Position numbers and translations under genes: made by a program. This document shows, piece by piece, positions 36,239 through 43,864 of a stretch of 64,000 nucleotides of DNA (position 1 is the first letter of the stretch; each line of letters begins with the position of its first letter). This DNA comes from Acidobacteriota bacterium (lineage in GTDB: Bacteria; Acidobacteriota; Terriglobia; Acidiferrales; UBA7541). The stretch lies in assembly GCA_016201285.1 (NCBI GenBank), contig JACQDE010000052.1, forward strand, positions 1 through 64,000. Direction: 5' to 3'. The notes under the pieces are model-generated. The model had not been told where the DNA came from and did no database searches. It saw nothing but the letters and a program-made list of their open reading frames with translations.

Positions 36239-38058
36239 ACAATACGAAACGATTCGCCGCTATGGTCTTTCTGTGCGGGTTGACAATTGCCGCCGCGCTT
36301 TCGGGGAGAAATGGCGGGAATTTCGCGGGCGCCGCCACGCGCGTGGTGGCGACAGCGAAAGGAGACGTGATTGTAGGGGCGTTCTGCTGGTTTGCGCCTT
36401 CGCCGCGAAGCGCGCTGGCCGCGGAGCCGCCGCAGGCGGCCAAGGAATTCGCGGACCTGGTCCTGACGGGCGGAATCATCTACACGGTGGACGCGGCGCG
36501 GCCACGCGTGGAGGCGGTGGCGGTGCGCGGGGAGCGCATCGTCGCGGTGGGAACGGCGAAGGAGATTCAATCGTGGGTCGGGCCGAATACGCGCGTCGTC
36601 GATTTGAAGGGGCGGTTCGCGATGCCCGGGTTCAACGATGCGCACGTGCATCTGGCGAACGGCGGGCAAGCCAAGCTCGCGGTGTCGCTCGAAGGCTCGC
36701 GGAGCGTTGGCGAGATGCAGCAGCGCATCCGCGACCGGCTGAAGGACTACCAGCCGGGCGAGTGGGTGACCGGGCGGGGCTGGGATCACACGCTTTGGCC
36801 GGAAAAGAAGTTTCCAACGCGCAGGGACCTGGACACTGTATCGAAAGAGCATCCGATGATTTTCGGCCGCGTGGACGGGCACGTGGCGATTGCCAACTCG
36901 CTGGCGCTGAAGCTGGCGGGAATCACGAAGGGAACGAAGAATCCCGAAGGCGGCGAGATTGAGCGGGACGCATCGGGCGAGCCGACCGGAATGTTGAAGG
37001 AAGGCCCGGCGCTGGGGATGGTCTTCCGGAAAGTGCCGGAACTCTCGGCGGAGCAGCGGCGGCGGGGAATTCAACTGGCGCTGGCGGAGGCGGCGCGCTT
37101 CGGGGTGACGTCCATCCAGGACAACTCCGGATGGAACGATTTTCTGCTTTACGAGGAGCTGAAGAGGGAAGGGAAGCTGACGGCGCGGATTTCGGAGTGG
37201 CTGCCGTTCGACGCGCCGCTGGAACGACTTGAAGAGCTGCGCAAGCACGGCGGAACGACCGACCCGTGGCTGCGCACGGCGGGGCTGAAGGGCGTGGTGG
37301 ACGGCGCGCTGGGCGTGCGGACGGCGGCGATGCTCGCGCCGTATTCGGACCAGGCGAACGCGAGCGGCATCCTGATCATTCCCGAAGAGCGGCTGAAGCA
37401 GATGGTGGTGGAGCGCGACGCCGCCGGCTTCCAGATCAACCTGCACGCCATCGGCGACCGGGCAAACCGGGCGGCGCTGGATGCGTTCGAGGCGGCAATG
37501 AAAGCGCGGCAGACGCGGGAGGCCGTAAAGGGATGGGACCCGCGGCACCGCATCGAGCACGCGCAGATTGTCGCCCCCGCAGATTTCCCGCGGTTTGCGG
37601 CGCTGAGCGTCATCGCGTCCATGCAGCCGTGCCACCAGACGACGGACAGCCGGTGGGCGGCCGAGCGCGTGGGGCCGGAGCGCGTGCAGGGCGCGTACGC
37701 ATGGAAGTGGATGCAGCGAGTGGGCGCGCGGCTGGCGTTCGGGACGGATTACCCGGTGGAGCCGATCACGCCGTTCCGCGGGCTCTATGCGTGCGTGACG
37801 CGCGAGGTCGACGGGCAGCCGGGGTCGAGCTGGCAGCCACAGGAAAAGATTCCGCTGGACGACTGCCTCCGCGGGTACACCGCCGATTCGGCGTACGCGG
37901 AGCACGCGGAGAAAGATAAGGGCCGCATCGCGGCGGGGCAACTGGCAGACATCATTGTACTGTCCAACGACCTGACGCAAATTCCGCCGCGGCAGATCCT
38001 GCGGACAGATGTGCTGATGACGATTGTGGGCGGGCGGCTGGTGTACGAAAAGAAGTAG
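36235..38058 (+). CDS. Exported amidohydrolase, YtcJ type
   Basis: 607 residues from GTG 36235. The hydrophobic N terminus acts as a signal; the sequence between residues about 30 and 60 is poorly conserved. Metal-dependent hydrolase fold: FAMPGFNDAHVHLAN (HxH), LHAIGDRANRAALDAFE, HRIEHAQIV and FGTDYPVEPITPF (metal Asp). The family acts on N-acyl amino acids or amides, substrate unknown. Co-translated with the M20 peptidase, which suggests joint peptide or amide breakdown. Confidence 0.85.
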   Translation: MNNTKRFAAMVFLCGLTIAAALSGRNGGNFAGAATRVVATAKGDVIVGAFCWFAPSPRSALAAEPPQAAKEFADLVLTGGIIYTVDAARPRVEAVAVRGERIVAVGTAKEIQSWVGPNTRVVDLKGRFAMPGFNDAHVHLANGGQAKLAVSLEGSRSVGEMQQRIRDRLKDYQPGEWVTGRGWDHTLWPEKKFPTRRDLDTVSKEHPMIFGRVDGHVAIANSLALKLAGITKGTKNPEGGEIERDASGEPTGMLKEGPALGMVFRKVPELSAEQRRRGIQLALAEAARFGVTSIQDNSGWNDFLLYEELKREGKLTARISEWLPFDAPLERLEELRKHGGTTDPWLRTAGLKGVVDGALGVRTAAMLAPYSDQANASGILIIPEERLKQMVVERDAAGFQINLHAIGDRANRAALDAFEAAMKARQTREAVKGWDPRHRIEHAQIVAPADFPRFAALSVIASMQPCHQTTDSRWAAERVGPERVQGAYAWKWMQRVGARLAFGTDYPVEPITPFRGLYACVTREVDGQPGSSWQPQEKIPLDDCLRGYTADSAYAEHAEKDKGRIAAGQLADIIVLSNDLTQIPPRQILRTDVLMTIVGGRLVYEKK

Positions 38059-38079
38059 GCGTGCGGTGGATGGCCTGGA

Positions 38080-38171
38080 TGAAAGTCAAGCAGTTCAAAG
38101 GCTAAAGAGAGAAAAAGTAAAGCATCAACGCAGAGAACGCGGGGAAGCACAGAGGACACAGAGACAGGGAG
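38080..38171 (+). repeat. 3' flank of gluzincin gene 1 with family-2 repeat
   Basis: GATGAAAGTCAAGCAGTTC...GAGAGAAAAAGTAAAGCATC then AACGCAGAGAACGCGGGG and GCACAGAGGACACAGAG. It resembles the sequence 3' of the paralogous gene at 40201-40270, so the flank was duplicated along with the gene. Confidence 0.6.
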
Positions 38172-38177
38172 ATTCCT

Positions 38178-40094
38178 CTACCGCTTCACTTCAATCGCGA
38201 GAATCTCTCCGACGTAGGGCTTTCCCTGCACGGCGTTATAGGCCACTTTCACCGCCAGGCCGCCGAGGTGCTGGCAAGGCTGGAAGTTGTCCGGGGGGCG
38301 CCAGTTTGTCGAATAGAACTCGATCTTGAAGTAGTTGTCCGCATGCAACAGCATGGCTGCGGAGCCGGTGCCAAGTGTGAGATCGATGGCCATGCCCGGC
38401 CCACACGTGACATTGGCCACTTTCCCTTCCATGGCCGCCGGCCGGCCGGCCGCGCGGCTCACGCCCGCAGGGGACTTTCCTGGCTTGCTCGCCTTCTGGG
38501 CGGCCGCCTCCTGTTGCCGGGCGATTTCCTCGGCTGCTTTCCTCTCCTGCTCGCGGCGGGCCTTTTCCACCTCCCCCTGTTTCTGAGCGGCGGCGGACTC
38601 TTCCTCATCGCGTTTTTTCTGCGCCAGACGACCCTGGACCTGCGTCGCATGAAGGAGGAAGGACTGGAGGGCGGCGCGCTGATCGTCGCTCCGCGCAGCC
38701 TTCAGAGCGCGTTGGGCGATGCCCACGGCCTCGTCGGCGCGCCCCATGTGCAGGAGAACACTCGCGACATTGATGTGGTGCGCCAGCTCGCCGGGTTCGA
38801 GCTGTGCGGCCTTTAAGGCGAGCTGGAGGGCCTCTTCCAGCTTGATTCCGCGGACCGCGTAGTGACTGGCCAGCGCCCAATAAGCGCGCGCGAACTCCGC
38901 ATTTAATTCAATGGCTTTGCGCAGGTGGATTTCGACAAGGTCGGTCCCCGCGGCATCCGGTTTGGCGGCGGAGAGCATCGCGTAGTGATAGTGCGCAAGG
39001 TAGTTGGCCGGATCGAAGCGTATCGCTTCGGCAAAGTGGCGGGCGGCCTCTTCGCGGTTGCCCTGGCGCAGATAATAGAATCCCAGGCCCTCGTGGGCGA
39101 GGCCCTGCTGGGGGTCCAGCCGCAGGGCTTCCTCGAGCATGGCGCGCGCTTCGGCGGTGCGGCTGTCGTGCAGGAGGAAATTGCCGCGAGCCGCGAGGGC
39201 TTCGGCCTCGGGCACTTCGCGCACCGCGTATTGCTTTTCGTCGCTGGCGGCGCCCAGCTTGACTCCGAGATAGAAATACTGCGCCAGGCGCACATAGCCC
39301 TCGAGTTGGTTGGCAAGATGTTTCAAATCCCCGAAGGTGCGCTGCGCGGCTTCGAGCTCGGGCACGCCCTGGTCCACCAGGGTCAGGTACTTCAGGAGTT
39401 GCGACTGTCGCGCGCCTTTGTCCCCCAGCATGAAGTAGTGGGTGAGCGCCCAGGACTGGGCGTAGAAGAGGGAAGTCTTGTCGGCCTCGTTGTAGTAGGG
39501 CGATTTCTTGTCCGCGGTGAGCAGCGTCTCGATCGGGAGCAAGTGTTTCGCCTGTAATAACCCGAGCTGGTAGGCGCTGGGGCGGCCCGTGCCAGCCTCC
39601 TTCTCGCCGATCTCGGCGTGCCCGAAGAATTCAGCCAGACCCTCGCCCACCCAGACCGGAAGCGTTCCGAAATTGAGCGCCATCAGGCTGTGGGTGTATT
39701 CGTGGTAGAGGACGTGGTAGGGATCCACGCCTTCCACGTCCAGCCGCAGGGCGACAAAGTCCTTTCCGGTGCTTCTGAGGAACACCCCGGCGGGGTGCGT
39801 GGAGCCTTTTGTTTTCCAGAATTCCGGGATTAAGGCCTTCAGGCTCTTTTCGTCCTTTACTGCGAGGATCAGCATCGGCGTGGCGGAGTCCACGCGGGCC
39901 TTGGGCAGCACGTGGTGCAGAACGTCGCGGAATCGCTCGAACTGTCCGGCCGCCCGGCGCGCCTGTTTTTCTCCGGCATTGCTGATCACGCGGAAGTGCG
40001 GGCTGCACGCCTCGACCCAGGTCTCCGGCTTTTCGGCTGCGGTGGCCGTCCCGGCCGCGAGCACGAAGGCGAGTGCGAGTGTGCGCGTTAACAT
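38178..40094 (-). CDS. Exported HExxH peptidase-like protein with TPR repeats (paralogue 1)
   Basis: 638 residues. Signal peptide ends near TATAAEK. Gluzincin-like domain (about 25-280) with HEYTHS (His131, Glu132, His135) and the downstream EGLAEFF giving a third ligand. Tetratricopeptide repeats at about 305-460, a Lys/Glu/Gln-rich coiled coil 475-525, and a C-terminal beta domain with TCGPGMAIDLTLGTG and WRPPDNFQPCQHL. Probably a periplasmic or surface protease of unknown substrate. It is a close relative of the next gene at 40322. Confidence 0.8.
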   Translation of the reverse strand: MLTRTLALAFVLAAGTATAAEKPETWVEACSPHFRVISNAGEKQARRAAGQFERFRDVLHHVLPKARVDSATPMLILAVKDEKSLKALIPEFWKTKGSTHPAGVFLRSTGKDFVALRLDVEGVDPYHVLYHEYTHSLMALNFGTLPVWVGEGLAEFFGHAEIGEKEAGTGRPSAYQLGLLQAKHLLPIETLLTADKKSPYYNEADKTSLFYAQSWALTHYFMLGDKGARQSQLLKYLTLVDQGVPELEAAQRTFGDLKHLANQLEGYVRLAQYFYLGVKLGAASDEKQYAVREVPEAEALAARGNFLLHDSRTAEARAMLEEALRLDPQQGLAHEGLGFYYLRQGNREEAARHFAEAIRFDPANYLAHYHYAMLSAAKPDAAGTDLVEIHLRKAIELNAEFARAYWALASHYAVRGIKLEEALQLALKAAQLEPGELAHHINVASVLLHMGRADEAVGIAQRALKAARSDDQRAALQSFLLHATQVQGRLAQKKRDEEESAAAQKQGEVEKARREQERKAAEEIARQQEAAAQKASKPGKSPAGVSRAAGRPAAMEGKVANVTCGPGMAIDLTLGTGSAAMLLHADNYFKIEFYSTNWRPPDNFQPCQHLGGLAVKVAYNAVQGKPYVGEILAIEVKR

Positions 40095-40200
40095 AGAAGC
40101 CTATGTAACGCATCAGGACACGTTCGTCAACCGCGTTGTCACCCTGCAAGTTCGTATGTCTTGGCGGATTTGCGGCCGGTGAATGAGAAGAAGCAGGCAC

Positions 40201-40303
40201 GATGAAAATTCAAGAGTTCGGAAGAGAGAAAGCAAAACATCAACACCGAAATCGCAGAGAGGCACAGAGATTCTTCGTCCCGATGAAGAACTCAGGATGA
40301 CGT
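40201..40303 (+). repeat. 3' flank of gluzincin gene 2 with family-2 and family-1 repeat traces
   Basis: GATGAAAATTCAAGAGTTCG, GAGAGAAAGCAAAACATCAA, then ATCGCAGAGAGGCACAGAG (family 2) directly joined to AGATTCTTCGTCCCGATGAA and CTCAGGATGACG (family 1). The two repeat families are fused here. Confidence 0.55.
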
Positions 40304-40321
40304 CGTGCGCCAGGGGGTGAG

Positions 40322-42187
40322 TTACTTTTTGACCTCGATGGCGAGGATTTCGCCAGCAAAGGGTTGGCCAGGGGTAATGCGATAGGTGATTTTGACGCGC
40401 AGGCCGGTGAGGTGCTTGCAGGGTTGGAAGTCTTTGGGCGGCTGCCAGTCGGCACCGTAGTACTCAATCCTGAGGAAGTTTTCCGAGTGCAGGATGGCTG
40501 TTCCGGCGGCATTCTCGACCGTGAGATCGAGCGCAGAGGAATCGGAACAGGCGGCGGCAACGATGGCGCCCTCGATGGCGGTGTTGACGCCGGCGGGCGC
40601 CGGCGCGGAGGCTTGCGGCGCATTCGTGGCAGCCGCGGAGCGCTGAAGGCGGCGCTCTTCGAGGAATTTTTGCTCGGCGGCAACCTGATCCTCGTATTTC
40701 TTCCTCTGCGCCAGGAATTCCTGAAACTTGCGGATATGCTCGAAGAAATCGGTGGCAGCGGCGCGGTCTTCTTGGGTCTTGGCGGCGGCGCTGGCGCGCT
40801 GGGCGATGCGCTGCGCTTCGTCCACGCGCTCCATGCGAAGCAAGACACTGGCGACGCGGAGTTGGTGTTCAAGGTCGCCGGGCTCGAGTTCGACGGCGCG
40901 GCGGGCGAGCCAAAGAGCGTCCCCGAGGTGCGCATCCTGCGTGGCGTATGCGAGTGCGAGCATGGAGTAGGCGGGCGCGAAGTCGGGGTTGAGCGCGATG
41001 GCGCGGCGGAGGTGCTTCTCGGTGGCGTCGAAGTCGCCAATCTCTTCGCCTTCGCGGGCCAGGGCGAGGGCGTGGTAGTAGTGGGCGAGGGCGTTTTGCG
41101 AATCGAGTTCGACCGCGTTAGCGAACCACTTTTCGGCAGCGGCACGGTCGCCATGGCGGAAGAGGAGAAAGCCCATGCTCTCGTTGGCGAGGGCCAGGTC
41201 GGGATTGAGCCAGAGAGCGTCGGCAAGGAGCTTGTGGGCCTCGGCAAGGCGATCGTTGTGGAGAAGGAAATCGGCGCGAACGGCGAGCGATTCGGCGAGG
41301 GGCACGTCGCGGACGAGGTAGGAGGTTTCGTCAGGAGCGGCGCGCGGAGGAACCTTGAGCGAGGAGTAGGAGCCCTGGCGCACGTACTCGTCGAGTTGAC
41401 GGGCCAGCGCGGCGAGATCGCCGAAGGCGCGGGTGGCGGCCTCGGCGGCGGAGACGTCCTGCGCGAGCAGGTGCAGGAATTCAGGGATTTGCGGGCGACG
41501 CGCGCCCCGGCCGGACATCATCAGGTAGTGCGTGAGGGCCCAGGACTGGGCGTAGAAGATGGAGGCCTTGGTCTCCTCGCTGTAGTAGGGGGACATGTAG
41601 TCCACGGCGAAGAGGGTTTCGAGCGGAAGGATGTTCGTCTTGCGCAGCAGCCACAACTGACCGGAACTGGGAATGCCGATGCCGGCTTCACGGGCGTTGA
41701 TGACGGCGTGTCCGAAAAATTCGGCGAGGCCCTCCGCCAGCCACAATGGAACGACGGCGTAGTTCAGGCTCATCAGGTTGTGCGCGTACTCGTGATAGAT
41801 GACGTGGTAGGGGTTGTCGCCGACAGCGTCGAGGCGCAGGGCGACGTAATCCTTGCCGAGGCCGCGGAGGAAGTAGCCGGTGGGGCGCGCGGAGCCCTTA
41901 CGGTCCCAACGCTCGGGGAGGACGGCCTTGAGACTTTTTTCGTCTTTCACCGCGAGAATGACGAGGGGCGTGCCGGAATCGACGCGCCACTGGGGCATGA
42001 CCGCGCGGAAGACTTCGCGGAACTGCTCGAACTGAGCGGCGGCGCGGCGCGCGAGCTTTTCATCGGCGTTGCTGATAACGGAAAAGTGAGGGCTGCGGAC
42101 TTCGAGCCAGCGCTCGTCTTTCTCCGCGGCCAGGCAGAAGGGCGCAAAAGAGAGCAGCAAAGCGATGAATGTGGCCCGGCGTCGCAT
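40322..42187 (-). CDS. Exported HExxH peptidase-like protein with TPR repeats (paralogue 2)
   Basis: 621 residues. Signal peptide ends near FCLAAEK. The same domain order as its neighbour: HEYAHN (His132, Glu133, His136), EGLAEFFGHA, TPR repeats around 310-465, coiled coil with KKYEDQVAAEQKFLEERRLQ, and the beta tail DWQPPKDFQPCKHLTGLRVK. The conserved stretch SPYYSEETKASIFYAQSWAL matches the neighbour. It is a tandem duplicate with considerable divergence. Same strand, 227 bases apart. Confidence 0.8.
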   Translation of the reverse strand: MRRRATFIALLLSFAPFCLAAEKDERWLEVRSPHFSVISNADEKLARRAAAQFEQFREVFRAVMPQWRVDSGTPLVILAVKDEKSLKAVLPERWDRKGSARPTGYFLRGLGKDYVALRLDAVGDNPYHVIYHEYAHNLMSLNYAVVPLWLAEGLAEFFGHAVINAREAGIGIPSSGQLWLLRKTNILPLETLFAVDYMSPYYSEETKASIFYAQSWALTHYLMMSGRGARRPQIPEFLHLLAQDVSAAEAATRAFGDLAALARQLDEYVRQGSYSSLKVPPRAAPDETSYLVRDVPLAESLAVRADFLLHNDRLAEAHKLLADALWLNPDLALANESMGFLLFRHGDRAAAEKWFANAVELDSQNALAHYYHALALAREGEEIGDFDATEKHLRRAIALNPDFAPAYSMLALAYATQDAHLGDALWLARRAVELEPGDLEHQLRVASVLLRMERVDEAQRIAQRASAAAKTQEDRAAATDFFEHIRKFQEFLAQRKKYEDQVAAEQKFLEERRLQRSAAATNAPQASAPAPAGVNTAIEGAIVAAACSDSSALDLTVENAAGTAILHSENFLRIEYYGADWQPPKDFQPCKHLTGLRVKITYRITPGQPFAGEILAIEVKK

Positions 42188-42310
42188 AAGCGACTCTTAT
42201 CCCAAGACCCTGTATGCGTCAACTGAGCCAGAGGTTGCCTCCAGGGCGGCTTGCGGTCTTGCGCGGCGGCGGGCGGCAATCTAAACTCGCGGCGCGCACG
42301 AGGAGGGAAA

Positions 42311-42778
42311 ATGACCAAGCGGACGGCCTGGATTGTTGTTTGCGGGATACTGGTGGCGGTGGCCATTGCGATGGGGAGTGTGGCGTCCAGCGCGGCGCCG
42401 GAAAAGCGGCGAGTGATCAATCTGCCGAACCGGACCGTGCAGGCGCCGTTCAGCGATGGAGTTCTGTCGGGCGGCACGCTGTATCTCGCGGGGCGGATCG
42501 GCCTCGATCCGAAGACGAACAAGCCTCCGGAGGACGCCGAGCAGGAAGCGCGACTGGTGCTGGACGGGATGCAGGCGGTTCTGAAAGAGGCGGGAATGAC
42601 GATGGACGACCTGGCGACGGTGACGGTGTACTGCCCGGACGTGTCGCTGTTCAACAAGTTCAACGGCGTGTACCGGACGTACTTCAAGAAGGAATTTCCG
42701 GCGCGAGCGTTTGTCGGGTCGGGGCCACTGTTGTTTGGCGCGCGATTTGAAGTGCAGGCCATTGCCGTAAAGCAGTAA
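42311..42778 (+). CDS. RidA/YjgF-family protein with N-terminal membrane signal
   Basis: 155 residues from ATG 42311, preceded by AGGAGGG. An N-terminal hydrophobic segment (about 5-27) precedes a complete RidA fold: PFSDGVLSGGTLYLAGRIGL, LDGMQAVLKEAGMTMDDL and FPARAFVGSGPLLFGARFEV, with the family arginine. RidA enzymes hydrolyse reactive enamines in the cytoplasm, so export is uncommon. Next gene EamA starts 25 bases later. Confidence 0.85.
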   Translation: MTKRTAWIVVCGILVAVAIAMGSVASSAAPEKRRVINLPNRTVQAPFSDGVLSGGTLYLAGRIGLDPKTNKPPEDAEQEARLVLDGMQAVLKEAGMTMDDLATVTVYCPDVSLFNKFNGVYRTYFKKEFPARAFVGSGPLLFGARFEVQAIAVKQ

Positions 42779-42803
42779 CCGGAGGAACAGGGGCGACAGA
42801 AAC

Positions 42804-43796
42804 GTGTCCACGCGATTCAAGGCGGATCTGGCGCTGGCGTTCTGCGCAGCGATCTGGGGGGCGACGTTCCTGGTGGTGCAGGACGCGCTGCGCGACGCAT
42901 CGGTGCTGGCGTTCATCGCGTTGCGGTTTGCGCTGGGCGGCGCGCTGATGGCGGCGACCTTCCGCGAAGACCTGCGGCGCTTGAACTGCGCTGAAGTGCG
43001 CGCGGGAGTGTTGATCGGTGTGTTTCTTTTTCTGGGTTACCTGTTTCAGACGAATGGGCTGCGCTTCACCACGCCCTCGAAAGCGGGGTTCATCAACGGC
43101 ACGGGCGTGGTTCTGGTGCCGGTGCTGCTGGCGATGTTCTGGCGGAAGAGGATCAACGTCTGGGTGTGGGGCGGGGCGGTGGCCACATTCGTGGGGCTGT
43201 ACTTGTTGAGCGTGCCGGCCCATTCGGCGAGCTCAGGGCAAGCCCATTCGGCGGGCTCAGGGCAAGCGGGAGCGGCCGGGTGGGCGGCGCTGAATTTCGG
43301 CGACGTTCTGGTGTTCCTCGCGGCGATCATCTGGGCGCTGCACATTATTTTCACGGCGAAATACTCGCCGCGGCACTCGATCGGTGCGCTGAGTTTCTTG
43401 CAGGTGGCGACGACGGCGGTGCTGGCGGCGGTGGCGCTGCCGGTGTTTCACTTTGCCGGATGGGAAAGCTACCGGCTGGAATGGACCGGCGGTCTGGTCT
43501 GGCGGCTGCTGGTGACGGCGGTGGGCTGCACGGCGCTGGGGTTTTCGGTGCAGGTGTGGGCGCAGCGTCATACCACGCCGACGCACATCGCCATCCTATT
43601 CACGCTGGAGCCAGTTTTCGCTGCGCTCACTTCTTATATCGTGCTGCATGAGCGACTGGGGCCGCGAGGCTTGACCGGCGGCGGGCTGATCCTGTCTGGC
43701 ATCCTGATTTCTGAGCTCCTGGGCCCGGCGCAGGCGGCTCCGGAATCGCCCGGGCCGGTGGACGAGCGCGATACCCTGCACGAGCCGGCCAATTGA
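42804..43796 (+). CDS. EamA-type transporter with a repeat-encoded central loop
   Basis: 330 residues from GTG 42804. Ten hydrophobic segments in two EamA halves (1-140 and 168-315): FCAAIWGATFLVVQDAL opens the first and GDVLVFLAAIIWALHIIF the second. Between them two 24-base repeats (43218-43265) encode [16 protein letters not shown], a soft linker in the central loop absent from the family. Drug/metabolite exporter superfamily; substrate unknown. Confidence 0.85.
   Translation: MSTRFKADLALAFCAAIWGATFLVVQDALRDASVLAFIALRFALGGALMAATFREDLRRLNCAEVRAGVLIGVFLFLGYLFQTNGLRFTTPSKAGFINGTGVVLVPVLLAMFWRKRINVWVWGGAVATFVGLYLLSVPAHSASSGQAHSAGSGQAGAAGWAALNFGDVLVFLAAIIWALHIIFTAKYSPRHSIGALSFLQVATTAVLAAVALPVFHFAGWESYRLEWTGGLVWRLLVTAVGCTALGFSVQVWAQRHTTPTHIAILFTLEPVFAALTSYIVLHERLGPRGLTGGGLILSGILISELLGPAQAAPESPGPVDERDTLHEPAN
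43218..43265 (+). repeat. Family-3 repeat, two tandem 24-base units inside the EamA gene
   Basis: Units GCCCATTCGGCGAGCTCAGG-GCAA and GCCCATTCGGCGGGCTCAGG-GCAA, in frame, encoding AHSASSGQ and AHSAGSGQ. A third copy is in carA at 59470-59496 in the same translation frame. Confidence 0.85.
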
Positions 43797-43821
43797 CACG
43801 CCAGTAACACCGCGATAGATT
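43793..43821 (+). promoter_or_regulatory. Promoter of the M1 peptidase gene
   Basis: TTGACA at 43793-43798 (overlapping the EamA stop codon), 17-base spacer, TAGATT at 43816-43821. Confidence 0.5.
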
Positions 43822-43824
43822 CTC

Positions 43825-43838
43825 CAACCGTACGGTTG
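43825..43838. promoter_or_regulatory. Perfect palindrome at the predicted transcription start
   Basis: CAACCGTACGGTTG, a 14-base perfect dyad immediately downstream of the -10 element and 27 bases before the gene. Position and symmetry fit a repressor operator such as a TetR-type site; no regulator gene is adjacent. Confidence 0.4.
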
Positions 43839-43864
43839 ACCGACGCATCCTCTCGGAGGCACGC

